DNA from: Sipunculus nudus
Lineage: Eukaryota > Annelida > Sipuncula > Golfingiida > Sipunculidae
DNA: 64,000 bases
Assembly (NCBI GenBank): GCA_026874595.1
Contig: CM049318.1
Coordinates: forward strand, 35,361,956-35,425,955
Reading direction: 5' to 3'
Below, piece after piece: positions 30,076 through 41,887 of the stretch. The position numbers and the translations under genes are program-made. Under the pieces are notes generated by a model, which saw nothing but the letters and a program-made list of their open reading frames with translations, did no database searches and had not been told where the DNA came from. The first letter of the stretch is position 1. Every line of letters starts with the position of its first letter.

Positions 30076-31630
30076 GCAAGCGGTTAACCGTAAATGGCGA
30101 GCACTGAGATATGACATGTGTGTGTGTGTATATATATAGAGATATATATAAATATGTGTGTGTGTGTGTGTAATATACAAATGCCTAGGAGGTATGTTTG
30201 CAATAGTAAGATCAAATCGACAAGAGGAACATGTGGAGAAACTGGCTAAAGATGACCTGTAAGTAAATGCCTTGGGAATCTACAGGTAAGGCGTCACACA
30301 AGGAACAATCCATCTATACGTGTAAAAAATGTATATGGATATCATTGACCCTATGAAAGGATATGAAGAAACAAGAGTGGATGGAAGAGGAATTTAACAA
30401 GAGAAAACCCAACAAGAGGTAAGAGGAAGGAATGTCAAACAGGCAACATAACGTGAAGTCGGAGAACGATGTACGGTACGTCATATCACGATAACGCATC
30501 CTGATGAAAGCCCGTAACATATATGATCTGTAGATATATATATATATTGTATCTATATGTACAGTTATTTACACTTTTACACTTAACACACAATTATTTC
30601 CTATGTGTCGGGACAAGAAAATGGTCGTAATGGTTCAATTACGTAATTGCGGGATGGTTACAAGACGGAGTTCCACTGTATATATGTATATATATATATA
30701 TAAATGTGCATGTCTCTATGAACTGCTGGCATGTTTCATCGCACAAGGGAATGGACAGAGCTACAGGTAAGTATCGTAAGAGGTGTGACAGTAGATCAGC
30801 AGATATTTAAAACATTGCTGACAAATACTTAGATACCAGTTATCAGCAAAAAAAAAACAAGTTTTAGGATTATGACGAAATAAAACGGTACGTATGAGAA
30901 TATCACGACCATACATACAGGTCGCTTACAAGAAATAACATAAGATTACATGCCACGCTTTACATGATATGTCAATAAGGAACTATCTGTACCAAAAACT
31001 GTAGTTCTACCATATAAATATCTGATTAACAGAAAGGGTGCATATACGGTAGTGTTTTACTGAACACATTTGTGTTCCTTCATTAAATTAGAAATATTAA
31101 CCTATATCACAAAACTAACATACTGATATCGATACTTTATCAATTTTTGCAAACAGGTAATTCAACAAGGACAAGTATACACAGTCGACACAAAAATATG
31201 TTATAATACAGAAAGAATGTTATACTTCGAGCATTAAAGTATATACAAAAAAGTATATCCGCTATAATACAAACATATGGATATACAACAAGAGATCTGA
31301 TATCGATCGCAATGATATAGCGGATGCGTGTGATATGGATACTTGCACATATATTATATATATTATATATATATATATATATGTGTGTGTATGTGTATGT
31401 GTGTGTATTATGGATGCGTGTTTTATTTGAATACTGTCGGCATGCTAGAACAAATAACAAAATATGCAGCGTATACCTGTAGCACTATTACATTGCATAC
31501 AGACACCAGGAGAGTCATAAATGCCTCTGCATCAGGATGAAGAAGTCTGTATCACATCTTTTTGGCTGGAGATCACATCATCGGACGTCATCGAACCGTC
31601 CAGCGAAGTGTCCTTAGGCTATCACACGTC

Positions 31631-31770
31631 AGAGCGATGTGGTTATCATCACCGTGTCCGAGCGATGTGGTCATCATGGCCGTGTCCGAGCGATGTGGTC
31701 ATCATGACCGTGTCCGAGCGATGTGGTTATCATCACAATGTCCGAGCGATATGGTGGTCATGTAACAGAT
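31631..31770. repeat. 28-bp minisatellite, five copies
   Basis: CGAGCGATGTGGTYATCATS-type units start at 31631, 31659, 31687, 31715 and 31743; the last copy is diverged. Confidence 0.85.
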
Positions 31771-33489
31771 TATTACATGACACATTACATATGTTTGATG
31801 TAACGGTTTTCACCAAATGAAAATCTTCTGGTTTGTTGTATAATTATGAATAGTCCGCTGAACAGTGTCATATTAGATATTTCATATAATGGTACGTGTC
31901 TGGTTCTTCACTGTTTCACAACAAAAAAGATATCGACCGGGTCTATTGTCACTAAACAATCTTACAGGAAGGCGCCGTATATATGCAACAATTCCTGAAA
32001 GGGCAGTCTTTATAGTCTATTTCACATCTGGCACTCTACTGTTATCACAGAAACAGACACCGGTTAAATGTTCGTTGTATTATCAGATGATACCAGAATT
32101 CAAACAATAACGTCTCAAATCACAGTTTGCAGCACATTTAGATACGACTGTTCAGTTAATGCGTTCAACTCACCATACCATTTATGGCACAAGCTCTTAA
32201 CTGAAAGTCCATCCAGCCAGCCAGTTCCAAAAGTATACTGATATTTGACGACGTGTTGTCTGTACAAAATTCAAATCGTAATGTGGAGAGCACACTCAGA
32301 CAACTCGCATTTGTCAAATCTTGACGTGGCAGGAAACACACAGCTGCTTACATCAGACGACAAATTTAATCTGACCACGGGTGAAATGAGCAGTAACATT
32401 CATACTGATCATGTTGGGTTTTCATCAGGACGGGAGATCATTGGAGAGAAATATGTGAGCACATATTGGAGTCTGCAGATCAGTAGTTGTGTGATATAAA
32501 TCAAAATAATGTTTACATACCACTCAAACGATGTCCCATTCGACTGAGGTTACGGCAATTGCACAAACCCACGTATGTTTATAAGATAAAGACAGACACA
32601 CTGTTTTGCACCATTGTTCCCCACCTTAAATAATGCACACGTCACCCAGTTCTGAACGCAGAGGGAAACGGGTCATTAATCCGCAAGAAATATTTCACTG
32701 AGATAGCTGTTTTCTTCACGCAGGGAGATCATTGGAAAATAAATGTAAGCACGCCTATAGCTGTATACAGATGAACTGTGGTATACCATAAACAAGGCAT
32801 ATTAGCAAACCATATCATATGATATCAGAAGTGACTGAGATCACACGAAATCTGAAATACGCCTTGGTGTATGAGACCAAGACGGATACATAGTTTTGCA
32901 CCAAGACACCCCCCGTGAAATAATGCACACGAAGTCTGCAGGAACTCCGGATGTGACCAGAGGAATACAGGGTTCGGTGACTGTTTTCAAATACAGTGGT
33001 CCAGATGACGCTGTGTTATAAACAACTAGGTGTCTTCGTGTATAAACCAGATTACCCCCTTAAATGTATCATTGGCCACGTTTATTAGTTTATAATACCT
33101 TTTCCATATACTGACAATATGATGAACACTGAAGATAGTTGTTTAATGATCACACATCACCTACATCATGAATGTGACGTGTTGTATCGAATCGGAAAAT
33201 GCATGTACGATATCTGAACACACGATCTGACTTTATTGTGACTCGTGTCATGTGATGACTATGTTTTGGTAAGGGAATATCATGAACCAATGAATCGCGC
33301 AGCGTTTCCTAGATATGTTATACATCGCTGTCTGTGCAAACACGAGTACTGATTTAATGTATTTATTGTTGATCATACACATATACTTACTGTTGCAAAA
33401 AGCTAAAACATTGCTATCAATACAAATGTAACAGAAGTCATACATCACGGTCCATTTTGATTGCATTACTCGTCACAGATATTCGAACA

Positions 33490-33504
33490 CCCCCCCCCCC
33501 CCCC
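33490..33504. repeat. Poly-C tract (15 C)
   Basis: Longest plus-strand C run in the window, about 190 bases before the RING-like ORF. Confidence 0.8.
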
Positions 33505-33691
33505 ATCCCCATACGATTACTCAATGATAGAGCGTTCGAACTCTGCTGTGTGTTGTCCCCATCGAACCCACACGTTCGATACACAGATAGCATGGAAAAC
33601 CACGTCCAACATACCTGTTCCAACAAGTGAAATAACGGTATACTGAAGGATTTACATGAGGATATTTTGTATAGTTTATGAGGATATTCGT

Positions 33692-33904
33692 ATGGAAAAA
33701 ATGCCTCAACATAAATGTGTTTTTTCGAATATTTGCCCTGGCGGGTACAAGAAATATCAGCTATACTGTAAGCACGTGGTGTGTTTGCACTGTGTCGTGA
33801 CACATTTTCTCCCGTACGGACTGGAGGAAGCAAACAATCTGACCCGTCTGAAATATATATGCAGGTTGATCCGTTGCCCGAAATGTCGACGGAAGAAATT
33901 GTGA
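33692..33904 (+). CDS. Small RING-like protein
   Basis: 70 residues from the ATG at 33692 (an ATG at 33656 would add 12). Cys/His order is HKC-VFSNIC, YCKHVVCLHC and RCPKCR, the layout of a RING with an unusual first pair (five rather than two residues between cysteines). It consists of little more than the RING, so it could act as a stand-alone E3 module or as an exon of a larger gene; a donor-like GGTGAGT follows the stop at about 33917. Confidence 0.55.
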   Translation: MEKMPQHKCVFSNICPGGYKKYQLYCKHVVCLHCVVTHFLPYGLEEANNLTRLKYICRLIRCPKCRRKKL

Positions 33905-34647
33905 AATATAGGGTGAGTTAATCCTTTTCCTGTGTTACACATTTATTGCATAGACAGATTTATACGCACAGTTAACTCATAATACAGGTATTCATTCTAC
34001 ACAGGCATCGCTTTGCATAACAAAACTATGACATGAGAAACACACAAGGTCATATGTTTGATCTTTATTTTATTTGTAAAATATGATATTTGCAAAGCGT
34101 TTTTTTACTGATATATGTTACAAATATCATCGCTGAATTCATGCTGCACGTACGAGCATGTGTGTATCATAATAACAGTGTATGTCTTGACATATTACGG
34201 CAATATGAACACCATATATTTGAATACGATTGGTCCGAGCGTCAATCCGTATCAACAAATCTCTGGTTACACACTTGAATTAGTGTGTCTATAAGTTTTT
34301 ATATTATATTATGTTACTTTCCGTGTAATATTAAATTGATTCTGTAAATGCGCAATGTCTTGTTCTTCACCTGATCTTTGTATCGTCACTTCGCAGGTGT
34401 TTATCTAACGTCCTTCTGGTAACTCCAAAATGTTGTCATTACATGCAGACTGTGACAATGCCTCCGCCTTTAGGTCGGCCTGAAACACGTGCTTTCACCC
34501 AGTACATGACATGTGTACATTTTGTATCATAATTATGTAAAATATTGTGGTATGATGACAATGTAACACGTATCATCTAGCGTCCGTCTAATGACACAAC
34601 TGGGTCATGTGATTTAATACAGGACGTCATACTGCTCGCTATTCTTT
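33905..34647. other. Intergenic AT-rich region
   Basis: No gene seen. Confidence 0.4.
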
Positions 34648-35265
34648 CTACACCCGTTGTCGTTGCACGCAAACGTGATTCATAATCTGTTTATGGAATC
34701 TCAGCAGATGGTCCGGCCTGAACCGTAAGATCTTTTCGGAATCCCAGTAACATCCAAAGCACGTACAGTTCCCAATAAACATGAAATATTTGACGGGCTC
34801 AGTTGTTAGTGACTCGCCGTTTGCTAAGAGGTTTCCCACAACATCCCCGGGATCGACATGCTCTGCTGGCCAATATTTCGATATCACGACAGTAGAATGT
34901 ATGACAAAACCGATCATACCGGGCCACTCGAATAATATCTTCACGGCGCATGGTGTATGACCAGGTCCCTTATGGAGCGCTGCGTGCTCCATATATTTCG
35001 ATGTGATGACACCACACAGTTTACAACGCAATATCGGGTCGCTGTCGTAGGAGTCGATCACACAGTGTTTAGAGGCGCAACAGCTGATTCGAGACGCCGT
35101 AAGCAGGGTTGTACACTGTTGACAATCGCCGTTGTTTCTATACATCTCGATCAAACGTTGGTACAGTTCAGTAGGTAGCAGCCAAAAGAATGTATGCGGT
35201 ATATACCGCGACGTTAACCACCGCGTGCATATGTCGAACAAAGTACCTGGTTGTTTCCGTTCCAT
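34648..35265 (-). CDS. Cys/His-rich putative zinc-binding protein, paralogue of 5305-5958
   Basis: 205 residues. It shares with the 5305-5958 protein an N-terminal FWLL segment, cysteine pairs (CQQC; later ILRCKLCGVIT), HAALH, FEWPGMIGFV, VISKYW and NCTC. It has extra cysteines (SCCASKHC) between the first and second pairs. The spacing suggests one or two zinc sites. Identity is modest, so the duplication is old, and the copies are 29 kb apart on opposite strands. Function not recognised. Confidence 0.7.
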   Translation of the reverse strand: MERKQPGTLFDICTRWLTSRYIPHTFFWLLPTELYQRLIEMYRNNGDCQQCTTLLTASRISCCASKHCVIDSYDSDPILRCKLCGVITSKYMEHAALHKGPGHTPCAVKILFEWPGMIGFVIHSTVVISKYWPAEHVDPGDVVGNLLANGESLTTEPVKYFMFIGNCTCFGCYWDSEKILRFRPDHLLRFHKQIMNHVCVQRQRV

Positions 35266-35585
35266 GATATCACACCCCGATTCGGTCGTATACCAGACAC
35301 GTACTACAGGATAGTGCTATGTGCACAGACCTTTATATGTTGCAGGCCAACATTAACTCGAACGAGTTATGGCTGGTACAGCGGACTTGTATCAACATTT
35401 TTTCAGGCGCTCCGTCATTTAAATGTGTCATACTGTCCGCACTGTCGTATACTAAACCGAAACCATTCCATCATCGCATATTCTTTGGTTATTAGTACCA
35501 CGGACGCCTTCGGACAATAACGCCCTGACTATTCGCGAACAGATGTCTGGGAATTTCGATCATCTGCTTGTAAAAAGACACACGT
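35266..35585. other. Intergenic region
   Basis: No gene seen; contains the 5' flank of the minus-strand gene to its left and the 3' flank of the IAP gene. Confidence 0.4.
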
Positions 35586-38198
35586 TCAGGATAAGAAAAA
35601 TTTTATTGTGCCTCGGATAAGTTTCCGGCATGTCGGGCAATTCCTAATGTCTGATGCACAACCCATACATGATACAATATGTCCGCATGGCAAGAAAATG
35701 ATTTGACGAATTTGGTCCAAACAGATTACACACATAGTCTTGTCTTGTAACAACTGCTTTTCTTGTATCAGGGCATCCACATCTGAAATTAACAACACAC
35801 GAACTGATTGTAATGCAAAGCGATGTATACCTTAAATAACCGTTATGTAATCATAGAAATCAGCATACGACTGTAATCTACAACGTTATATTACGGACAC
35901 CGATCTATATTTGTTACATATACATACTTCAGCAAATACAATGCTTTGTTCACTGTCATTCAAATGAGGACGTAATTGCCATTGTGTGTGTGTGTGTGTG
36001 TGTAATGAAATGACCGTATCGTTGAATTGACCAAATGATTACTTTGTTTGTTTGTAGGTCCAGCTGTTTGCGGACCGTTCCCGTCACCGTCACTCCCGTT
36101 TGACTGCTGCATTTCGCCAACGAGCGGTTTCTCTTCCGCTTCACGTGCGGCTGGAGTGCTGGCAGCAGATGTTTCATATGAATCCATCACAGCAGCTAGT
36201 AAACATTCAGCGGATTCAAACGCCTGCCCTGTCGTACGTAGCTTGTTTTCTATGACGGACGCCACTCTGTCACGGGGAATCCCCGTTTTGAGGACTAACT
36301 GGACTCTGTCCGTGCTCATTTGTGCCGCCAGGTGTCGGGGGTCGTACTCTGATGTCGGCCATTTGAAACAGCACACAATATATGATAATATATGTGAATG
36401 AGTCCGAACGACGTGTTGAATATCAATACGTTTCTGAGAATATTTATAATGTGGACAATGAAGCTACACCTCACAAATTATTACCAGTATGAATATGCAT
36501 GATATCAACACAGAATATCAATGGCTCCGATCTCACTTGCCAAACAACGTATCTCAACAGTATAACGGCTTGGGTATTATGGCTCTGATCAGAAAGAGTC
36601 CTAAAGTCTAGCCGAGACGTATTAATGACTATATGAAACATTTGATATGTATGTGAAAGTGAAACGGAAAATACGTTTTTCATCACATGACTGGACAGCT
36701 CTTGCATAAAAATATCAGTCATTGTGTGAATATACTGACATGACATAAGTCCTGAACAGAAATATAACGTAATGTTACATATTTGGCATATATTATATAT
36801 ATGTTCTGACCTTAGAAACTCAAGTACAACATTAACAGCAAAACCACATACCTGATCGTTCGGGCGTTTCGCTCCTGCTTTCTAAGTAACGTTTGGTCCT
36901 AACTTTGGCGTTGGTACCCTGTAACAGATTCATAATATGTTTGTGTACACACGTCATCACGAATATTTCCTTATATAGTGATACAAAGTGGTTTCGTATG
37001 TTCATATCCAGACATGATAGTAATGTATGCTTAAACAAAACGCAATACTGAATATATTGTATTGACTGTCGTTAAAGGATAATGCGTGTCTGATGCTTTT
37101 TCTGTGTGATCATGTAAAATGTGTGTGATAAGTAAAGGAAAATCACCAATGTCTCGCTTTTAACCATAGTTGCATTTCTGTTTGCCTCGTGAATGAATTC
37201 AGGTCCTTTGGACTGCATAACAAAACCACATTTTGGGAACCAACGTGCATGCTCAGCCCATGGTTCATCTCCCGGTTCCCAGGCACGAAGCCCTCCATCA
37301 CAGTAAAAACACCGGCAACAATCATGTTCACCTGCAACACAAAATACGTATCATCTGTTATGAACATAAATGCGTATCACATTAATTAATACATACCACT
37401 GTAATAAGTGACCGAAGTATTATTTTCTGTTGCAAAAAAAAACAGATCAATATGCGTCTCATAATTATTCATCTGAAATTGTTTCTTGGTCATGTGCCAA
37501 AACAATATACAGTTATCGTCTCACAGCCTGCAAATGCAGGATAGAACCGTTTCCAATGACTGATGCGATATCTACAGACATATTACATTTTATACGATAT
37601 GATATACTCCGTTGGTCGGACTTACAAGAACGAACTAAAACAATCAAACACGTTTATTTAGGTTAAAGAAATGGTGTCGTTTTTCTAACTACAAATGTAG
37701 CGAGCATGTATTACCTGTGTAGTAAAACCCGGCTTCGGCCAGTGATTCGGGAGTCTGTTCTTTACCCACTGGCCATTCACGGAACGTCGCTAGTCTGTTT
37801 TGCTCTGTAGCCAGTCTTGGCCTTCGAGGTCTCTTTGTAATTATGCCCAACCGTTCCTTCAGGATATCCTTGTAGAAAGACGTTCCTCCAGTTTTGTTTG
37901 CAAGGATCGGGCTATTGTCGTCAGGAAGTGGTACGTTATTCGTTGGTTCCCCGCGAACAAACGCACACCGGTCTCCGTAATACCGGAAATGTTCCTCGTC
38001 TGGATCATCCCCTGTCTCCCAACCCATCATAGCACCTTGACAGAAGGCACATTTTACTTTATCACGTGGTCCGACAAAGTAGAAACCCGCCGCCGACATC
38101 AGCCTCGGCTCGATCAAGTCCCTTTTCGGCCATTGACGGTAGCTATCCAGTCTGTTTTTTTCAATCCACATCGCCGAAGCCCCTAGCCGTTCGCCCAT
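35586..38198 (-). CDS. Inhibitor of apoptosis protein (BIR-BIR-UBA-RING), five exons
   Basis: Exons by phase and splice consensus: 38198-37715, 37331-37147, 36918-36852, 36348-36043, 35782-35586; total 1239 bases, 412 residues, every junction in phase. Domain order: BIR1 (about 15-80; CAFC with one extra residue before the last Cys), BIR2 (about 130-200, crossing intron 1; [24 protein letters not shown] canonical), UBA-like (about 246-300; [20 protein letters not shown]) and C-terminal RING (about 364-400; CVICLD, LPCGH, CPTCR). This is cellular IAP/XIAP architecture without CARD. BIRs bind caspases or IAP-binding motifs; the RING is an E3 ligase. AATAAA (minus; 35602-35607) lies inside the final codons. 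Four introns are striking for a virus gene. Confidence 0.9.
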
Positions 38199-38786
38199 TT
38201 TGTCTATGAGCGTTTTCAGATGACTTTCACTATATGCATTTTGGCCATACGAAATAGCTCTTTCTGGGTTTTTATATTATGCAACGTCACTCTCGCAGTG
38301 CCCGCGTCCCTGCACTATCTGTTTCAACCGATGCTGATGTGTATATAACTGTATCTGAAGTGGAGTATTAGTTCGGTCACATGACTACGGGTACAACGTC
38401 TTAACTCGGAGTACCACGTAGTCGTATGTTTACAGCAGCTCTTTACAGATCAAACAGAGCAGACAGTAATGCATGTCGGACTCTATATATATAGGCCGCG
38501 TGCTGTTCCGCATAGGATCCTATTACAAATACACTGTGAAACTGATACCACAATGTATTATATTGGACGAAAGCTGACACACGTTATCTTGCGATACTAC
38601 ATCATATTCAAGATTCCGATGTCCCAGCACCTGTACCGACCAATCAGCAGGCAGTGAGTCATACCTGTCCTATCACAATGTGTATATAATATTTGGCGTG
38701 TGCTTACCCTCATTCAGTCACAACCGCACTCCCACAACGTGGCACCTCACGACTGACTGGTGTCTACCGCTGATTGCAAGGACAGG
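38199..38786. promoter_or_regulatory. Divergent promoter region
   Basis: Lies between the IAP gene (minus) and the long CARD gene (plus). TATATAA at 38683-38689 is about 100 bases before the plus-strand ATG. Another TATATAA is near 38341-38347. No ORF of note. Confidence 0.5.
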
Positions 38787-39584
38787 ATGTCTGCGTCTTG
38801 GGCAGAAGTGTTCAGACGATGCCGCCCAGAGTTGTTGGCTAACCTGACGGTGGACGAGATGTTATGTGCTATCCTGAAGAGCAGAAACGTGTTGTCACAG
38901 TACCACGCTTACGCACGTAACACCACCCCTTTTGCAAAAGCAACATCCTTGATCGACCATATATCAAAGAACGACAGTCATGTGAAACATTTCATCACTG
39001 CTCTTAAGGAAACAGGGCAGCCGCACGTGGCTCTCTTGTTGGAAAAGCAAAAGCGGAAATGCGAGGAAGAGGCGAAGCAGAGATGTAAAGAACAGGCAAG
39101 ACAGTGGTGGGAGGAACTGGTACCACCAAATGGCGCACAAGCCCACCGACAGGCCGACCCATGCGGTGGTCCCGATTGGACAGGCCTGTTTGCGTTCTTG
39201 TCTTGCTCAGATCAACACGACAACGCTCCGTTCGATCAAAACAAAGACAGGAAGTTCAAAGAAAAGATTGTGCCGCTGTTTCGAATCTTGGCACAGATAC
39301 TGAACTCAATGAACGACAAGCTGCTCTTCATGATGACGTGTGTGTCAGCAAAAATCGTCAAAATGGCAGAATGGCACCAGATATGGGAGCAGACAGACAA
39401 TGACACAGCCAACAGTTTGCTACAAGCTTTGGAGGGAGAAACATACGTGCAATGGAACTACTTCAGCCTGATATGCCGTACAGCAGACTTGAAGGCCGCC
39501 GCATACATCATCGACGACGCCTTGACGACAGCTGGAGTTACATCGCTCTACTCCATCATGGTTTCGGGATCCCCGTGCGGGTAG
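38787..39584 (+). CDS. CARD protein with charged linker and helical C-terminal domain
   Basis: 265 residues from the first in-frame ATG (38787). Residues about 4-95 are a textbook-like CARD: SWAEVFRRCRPELLANL, DEMLCAILKSRNVLSQ, FAKATSLIDHIS and HFITALKETGQPHVALLLE (the 'F...L...GQP.LA..L' helix-6 signature). A Lys/Glu linker (about 95-115) leads to a second helical region (about 130-265; LFAFLSCSD, KIVPLFRILAQILNSMNDK) that I do not recognise. CARDs bind other CARDs in caspase-9-, RIG-I/MAVS- and inflammasome-type complexes; a decoy role is inferred. TATA at 38683. Confidence 0.75.
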   Translation: MSASWAEVFRRCRPELLANLTVDEMLCAILKSRNVLSQYHAYARNTTPFAKATSLIDHISKNDSHVKHFITALKETGQPHVALLLEKQKRKCEEEAKQRCKEQARQWWEELVPPNGAQAHRQADPCGGPDWTGLFAFLSCSDQHDNAPFDQNKDRKFKEKIVPLFRILAQILNSMNDKLLFMMTCVSAKIVKMAEWHQIWEQTDNDTANSLLQALEGETYVQWNYFSLICRTADLKAAAYIIDDALTTAGVTSLYSIMVSGSPCG

Positions 39585-40100
39585 AAAACAAGGGAAGTCG
39601 CAAGGACCTTCACTGTGTATATACCGTTTTGTAGCACTGTATCATTGAACTTATATCTGCTTTATCACTAGTATCCGACTCTAGTCAGACTAAAGGATTT
39701 CGTTTTTGGTATACTGTAATGACGCCGGACTCTGGTTTATGTTTTTTCCAGTTATCGGTATGACGTATGTAGGCGTCAGGTTTCGTGTGGTCACACATAC
39801 GACGACCGTGTACGGACTATCAAGATCTGCATGCGTATTTATTTTTTCGAGTTGGTTGTATTTATGGATATGACTGGAATGTATAAATATCACATGTAAC
39901 TCAAATGATCTGATTTCTTGTTTTGTTTTATCATACCAGACCTTCCATAAAAACACTCACACATTTAATACACAAAGATGCACAAGACGCAATACTCTCC
40001 TCAACGTAACATTTTAATACATCGGCCAATACAGTACATACGACATACGCCAGTTACAAACGGCAAACATACATTCTTCAAAAGAAAGGTATCTGATTAA
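39585..40100. other. Intergenic region
   Basis: No gene. TTTATT near 39836 could be a poly(A) signal for the minus-strand gene on the right. Confidence 0.4.
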
Positions 40101-41420
40101 CTAATAAAAACGTATGCAAAGGCTACCATCATCGCTGGATGAAGAAGACGATGTGCGTGTACCGCCGATGTCCAAAGAAGAGTCAGAAGACCTTCGATCC
40201 GTGTAATAAGTAGCAGGTGGGTCTCTCCTGAATACTTCATTGTCGTCAATGGAACTGGCCAGAGACGAATAAGGACACGATACGTCGTCATCGTCGCTAG
40301 TCAGAACAGAGTCTGGAGACCGTGGTTCAGTGTCAGGAGAGGCAGGGGGGTCTGTGTATCTGATTACTTCGCTAGTCAAAGCATCCATATCATTGGCGAA
40401 ATCCTGACCGGTGTCGTCATTATCGCTGGCCTGAGACCTGTAACGAGACGATATGTTTTCACCGTCGCTGGCCAGAAAGGAGTAAGGAGACCATGGTTCC
40501 GGGTCAGGAGAGGCAGGGGGCTCTGTGTACCTGATAACTCCATCACTCAAAGCATTCCTCACATTGGCGAAATCATGACCGGTGTCGTCATTATCGCTGG
40601 CCTGGGACATGTAACGAGACGATATGTTATCATCGTCGCTGGCCAGAAAGGAGTAAGGAGACCGTGGTTCCGCGTCTGGAGAGGCAGGGGGGTCTGTGTA
40701 CCTGATAACTCCATCACTCATAGCATTCCTCACATTGGCGAAATCATAAACATCGCCGTCATCGCCACTGGCCATCTCAACACTATCATTCTCATTGACG
40801 CCCATAGCACTCTGTGTGTCGCTGTCATATGCACCTTCACCATACATAACGAAGTTGGTTCCACTCATCATTCGCTCGCACTCAAGACTAAGTGCAACGT
40901 TGGGTATACATCGCACAAGCCTTTCCCATTCCGACTTGTTCAAAGTCACACATACTTTTTGAGTGACGACACCGTTTTCGGTGTCAACGTACTTGAATGT
41001 TACCTCGTAGTTATCAGAGCCATGTGGACATTGCTTGGCGTACATGGTCAACCGTTTTCCGCGATACTCTTCCAGGATCAGTTTCACCTGATTATGAACC
41101 GCTATTGCTCGTGTAAACTCGGCTGCGCGACCTGATAACTGCTTCCACGTGATATGACTGAAGTAGATCACACGGCGCTCAAACCCAGGTGCAAGGCCTT
41201 TCACAAGGAAGATACCCTGCTGATCAATATACAACCCCGCACGGTCATCACACTCACGAACGCCTTCGTCCGAAATGGTTTGCCAGAGAGGTACCGTCCA
41301 CATGTCATGGCCAGTAGAACCAGCTGTCAGGTTGATCGGTATCCGAACTGTATACACGTTCATATAGGTGTCACCTGAACCATCGGTGGTCCGTTCACTT
41401 TCACTGTCCCGGTCATCCAT
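40101..41420 (-). CDS. Acidic repeat protein
   Basis: 439 residues from the ATG at 41420. Residues about 20-190 form a folded beta-rich-looking region (YTVRIPINLTAGST, VIYFSHITWKQLSG). The C-terminal half has a 57-residue repeat (unit 171 bases) present three times plus a partial fourth: DFANVRNAxSDGVIRYT, PPASPDxEPRSPYSFL, then a D-rich SSRY-SQASDNDDTG. It ends in a Ser run (TSSSSSSDDG). The disordered acidic Pro/Ser repeats resemble phospho-regulated tails. No membrane segment. Not recognised. Confidence 0.75.
   Translation of the reverse strand: MDDRDSESERTTDGSGDTYMNVYTVRIPINLTAGSTGHDMWTVPLWQTISDEGVRECDDRAGLYIDQQGIFLVKGLAPGFERRVIYFSHITWKQLSGRAAEFTRAIAVHNQVKLILEEYRGKRLTMYAKQCPHGSDNYEVTFKYVDTENGVVTQKVCVTLNKSEWERLVRCIPNVALSLECERMMSGTNFVMYGEGAYDSDTQSAMGVNENDSVEMASGDDGDVYDFANVRNAMSDGVIRYTDPPASPDAEPRSPYSFLASDDDNISSRYMSQASDNDDTGHDFANVRNALSDGVIRYTEPPASPDPEPWSPYSFLASDGENISSRYRSQASDNDDTGQDFANDMDALTSEVIRYTDPPASPDTEPRSPDSVLTSDDDDVSCPYSSLASSIDDNEVFRRDPPATYYTDRRSSDSSLDIGGTRTSSSSSSDDGSLCIRFY
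40200..40790. repeat. 171-bp in-frame tandem repeat, about 3.5 units
   Basis: The block GACCGGTGTCGTCATTATCG recurs near 40408 and 40579 (171 bases), with a diverged third copy near 40755, inside the acidic repeat gene. Confidence 0.8.
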
Positions 41421-41887
41421 CACGGGCCCTTCTAATGAATGTTGTTACATGAAATCGGGTCGGACTATGCGATACTGGCTGTACGTATGGCTACAGGTAC
41501 GTTGTACGATGTGTTACTCGGTGTACACACACACGCACAAATGAGTATATCGAAAATATATCCCCATACAAATACTGTTTACAGCTCCATTGGGTACCAG
41601 TGACATTCAGACACTGAAAACACACACACACATATTCGAACACACACATACGACACAAGACGAAAGGTAATGAAGACAGACAAATAAAATCAGGTTTGTT
41701 ACCATTATACATAAGGTTTATTGTCAAAAGCCGTACATGTCTATGAAGCAGTTATGTGTGTATATATATATATATGAATCATACATACATGTTTTTACAA
41801 ATGAAAAAGTGTACAGGTCTAATCATATTACTAGTTGCTAAAACACCAACGTCATCAAAGTTCTCAATCAGAATGCATCTGTATCGT
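41421..41887. other. Intergenic region with poly(A) signal
   Basis: TTTATT at 41717-41722 is a minus-strand AATAAA for the CARD-RING gene. AT and CA repeats occur near 41610-41650 and 41760-41775. No gene. Confidence 0.45.

Larger units (their letters stand above)
25004..33655. other. 8.6-kb gene-poor, repeat-rich region
   Basis: I see no convincing protein gene. ORFs here are short or hydrophobic with unlikely composition. From about 26.5 to 30.9 kb the plus strand is visibly purine (A/G) rich and carries many GTAAG donor-like sites (for example near 26769, 26898, 26950, 27185, 29450, 29706, 29876, 30258, 30284, 30415, 30766). AT microsatellites lie at about 25540-25640 (40-bp units), 27298-27350 and 31350-31385. 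Could be a long non-coding transcription unit, host-derived DNA or decayed sequence. Confidence 0.5.
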
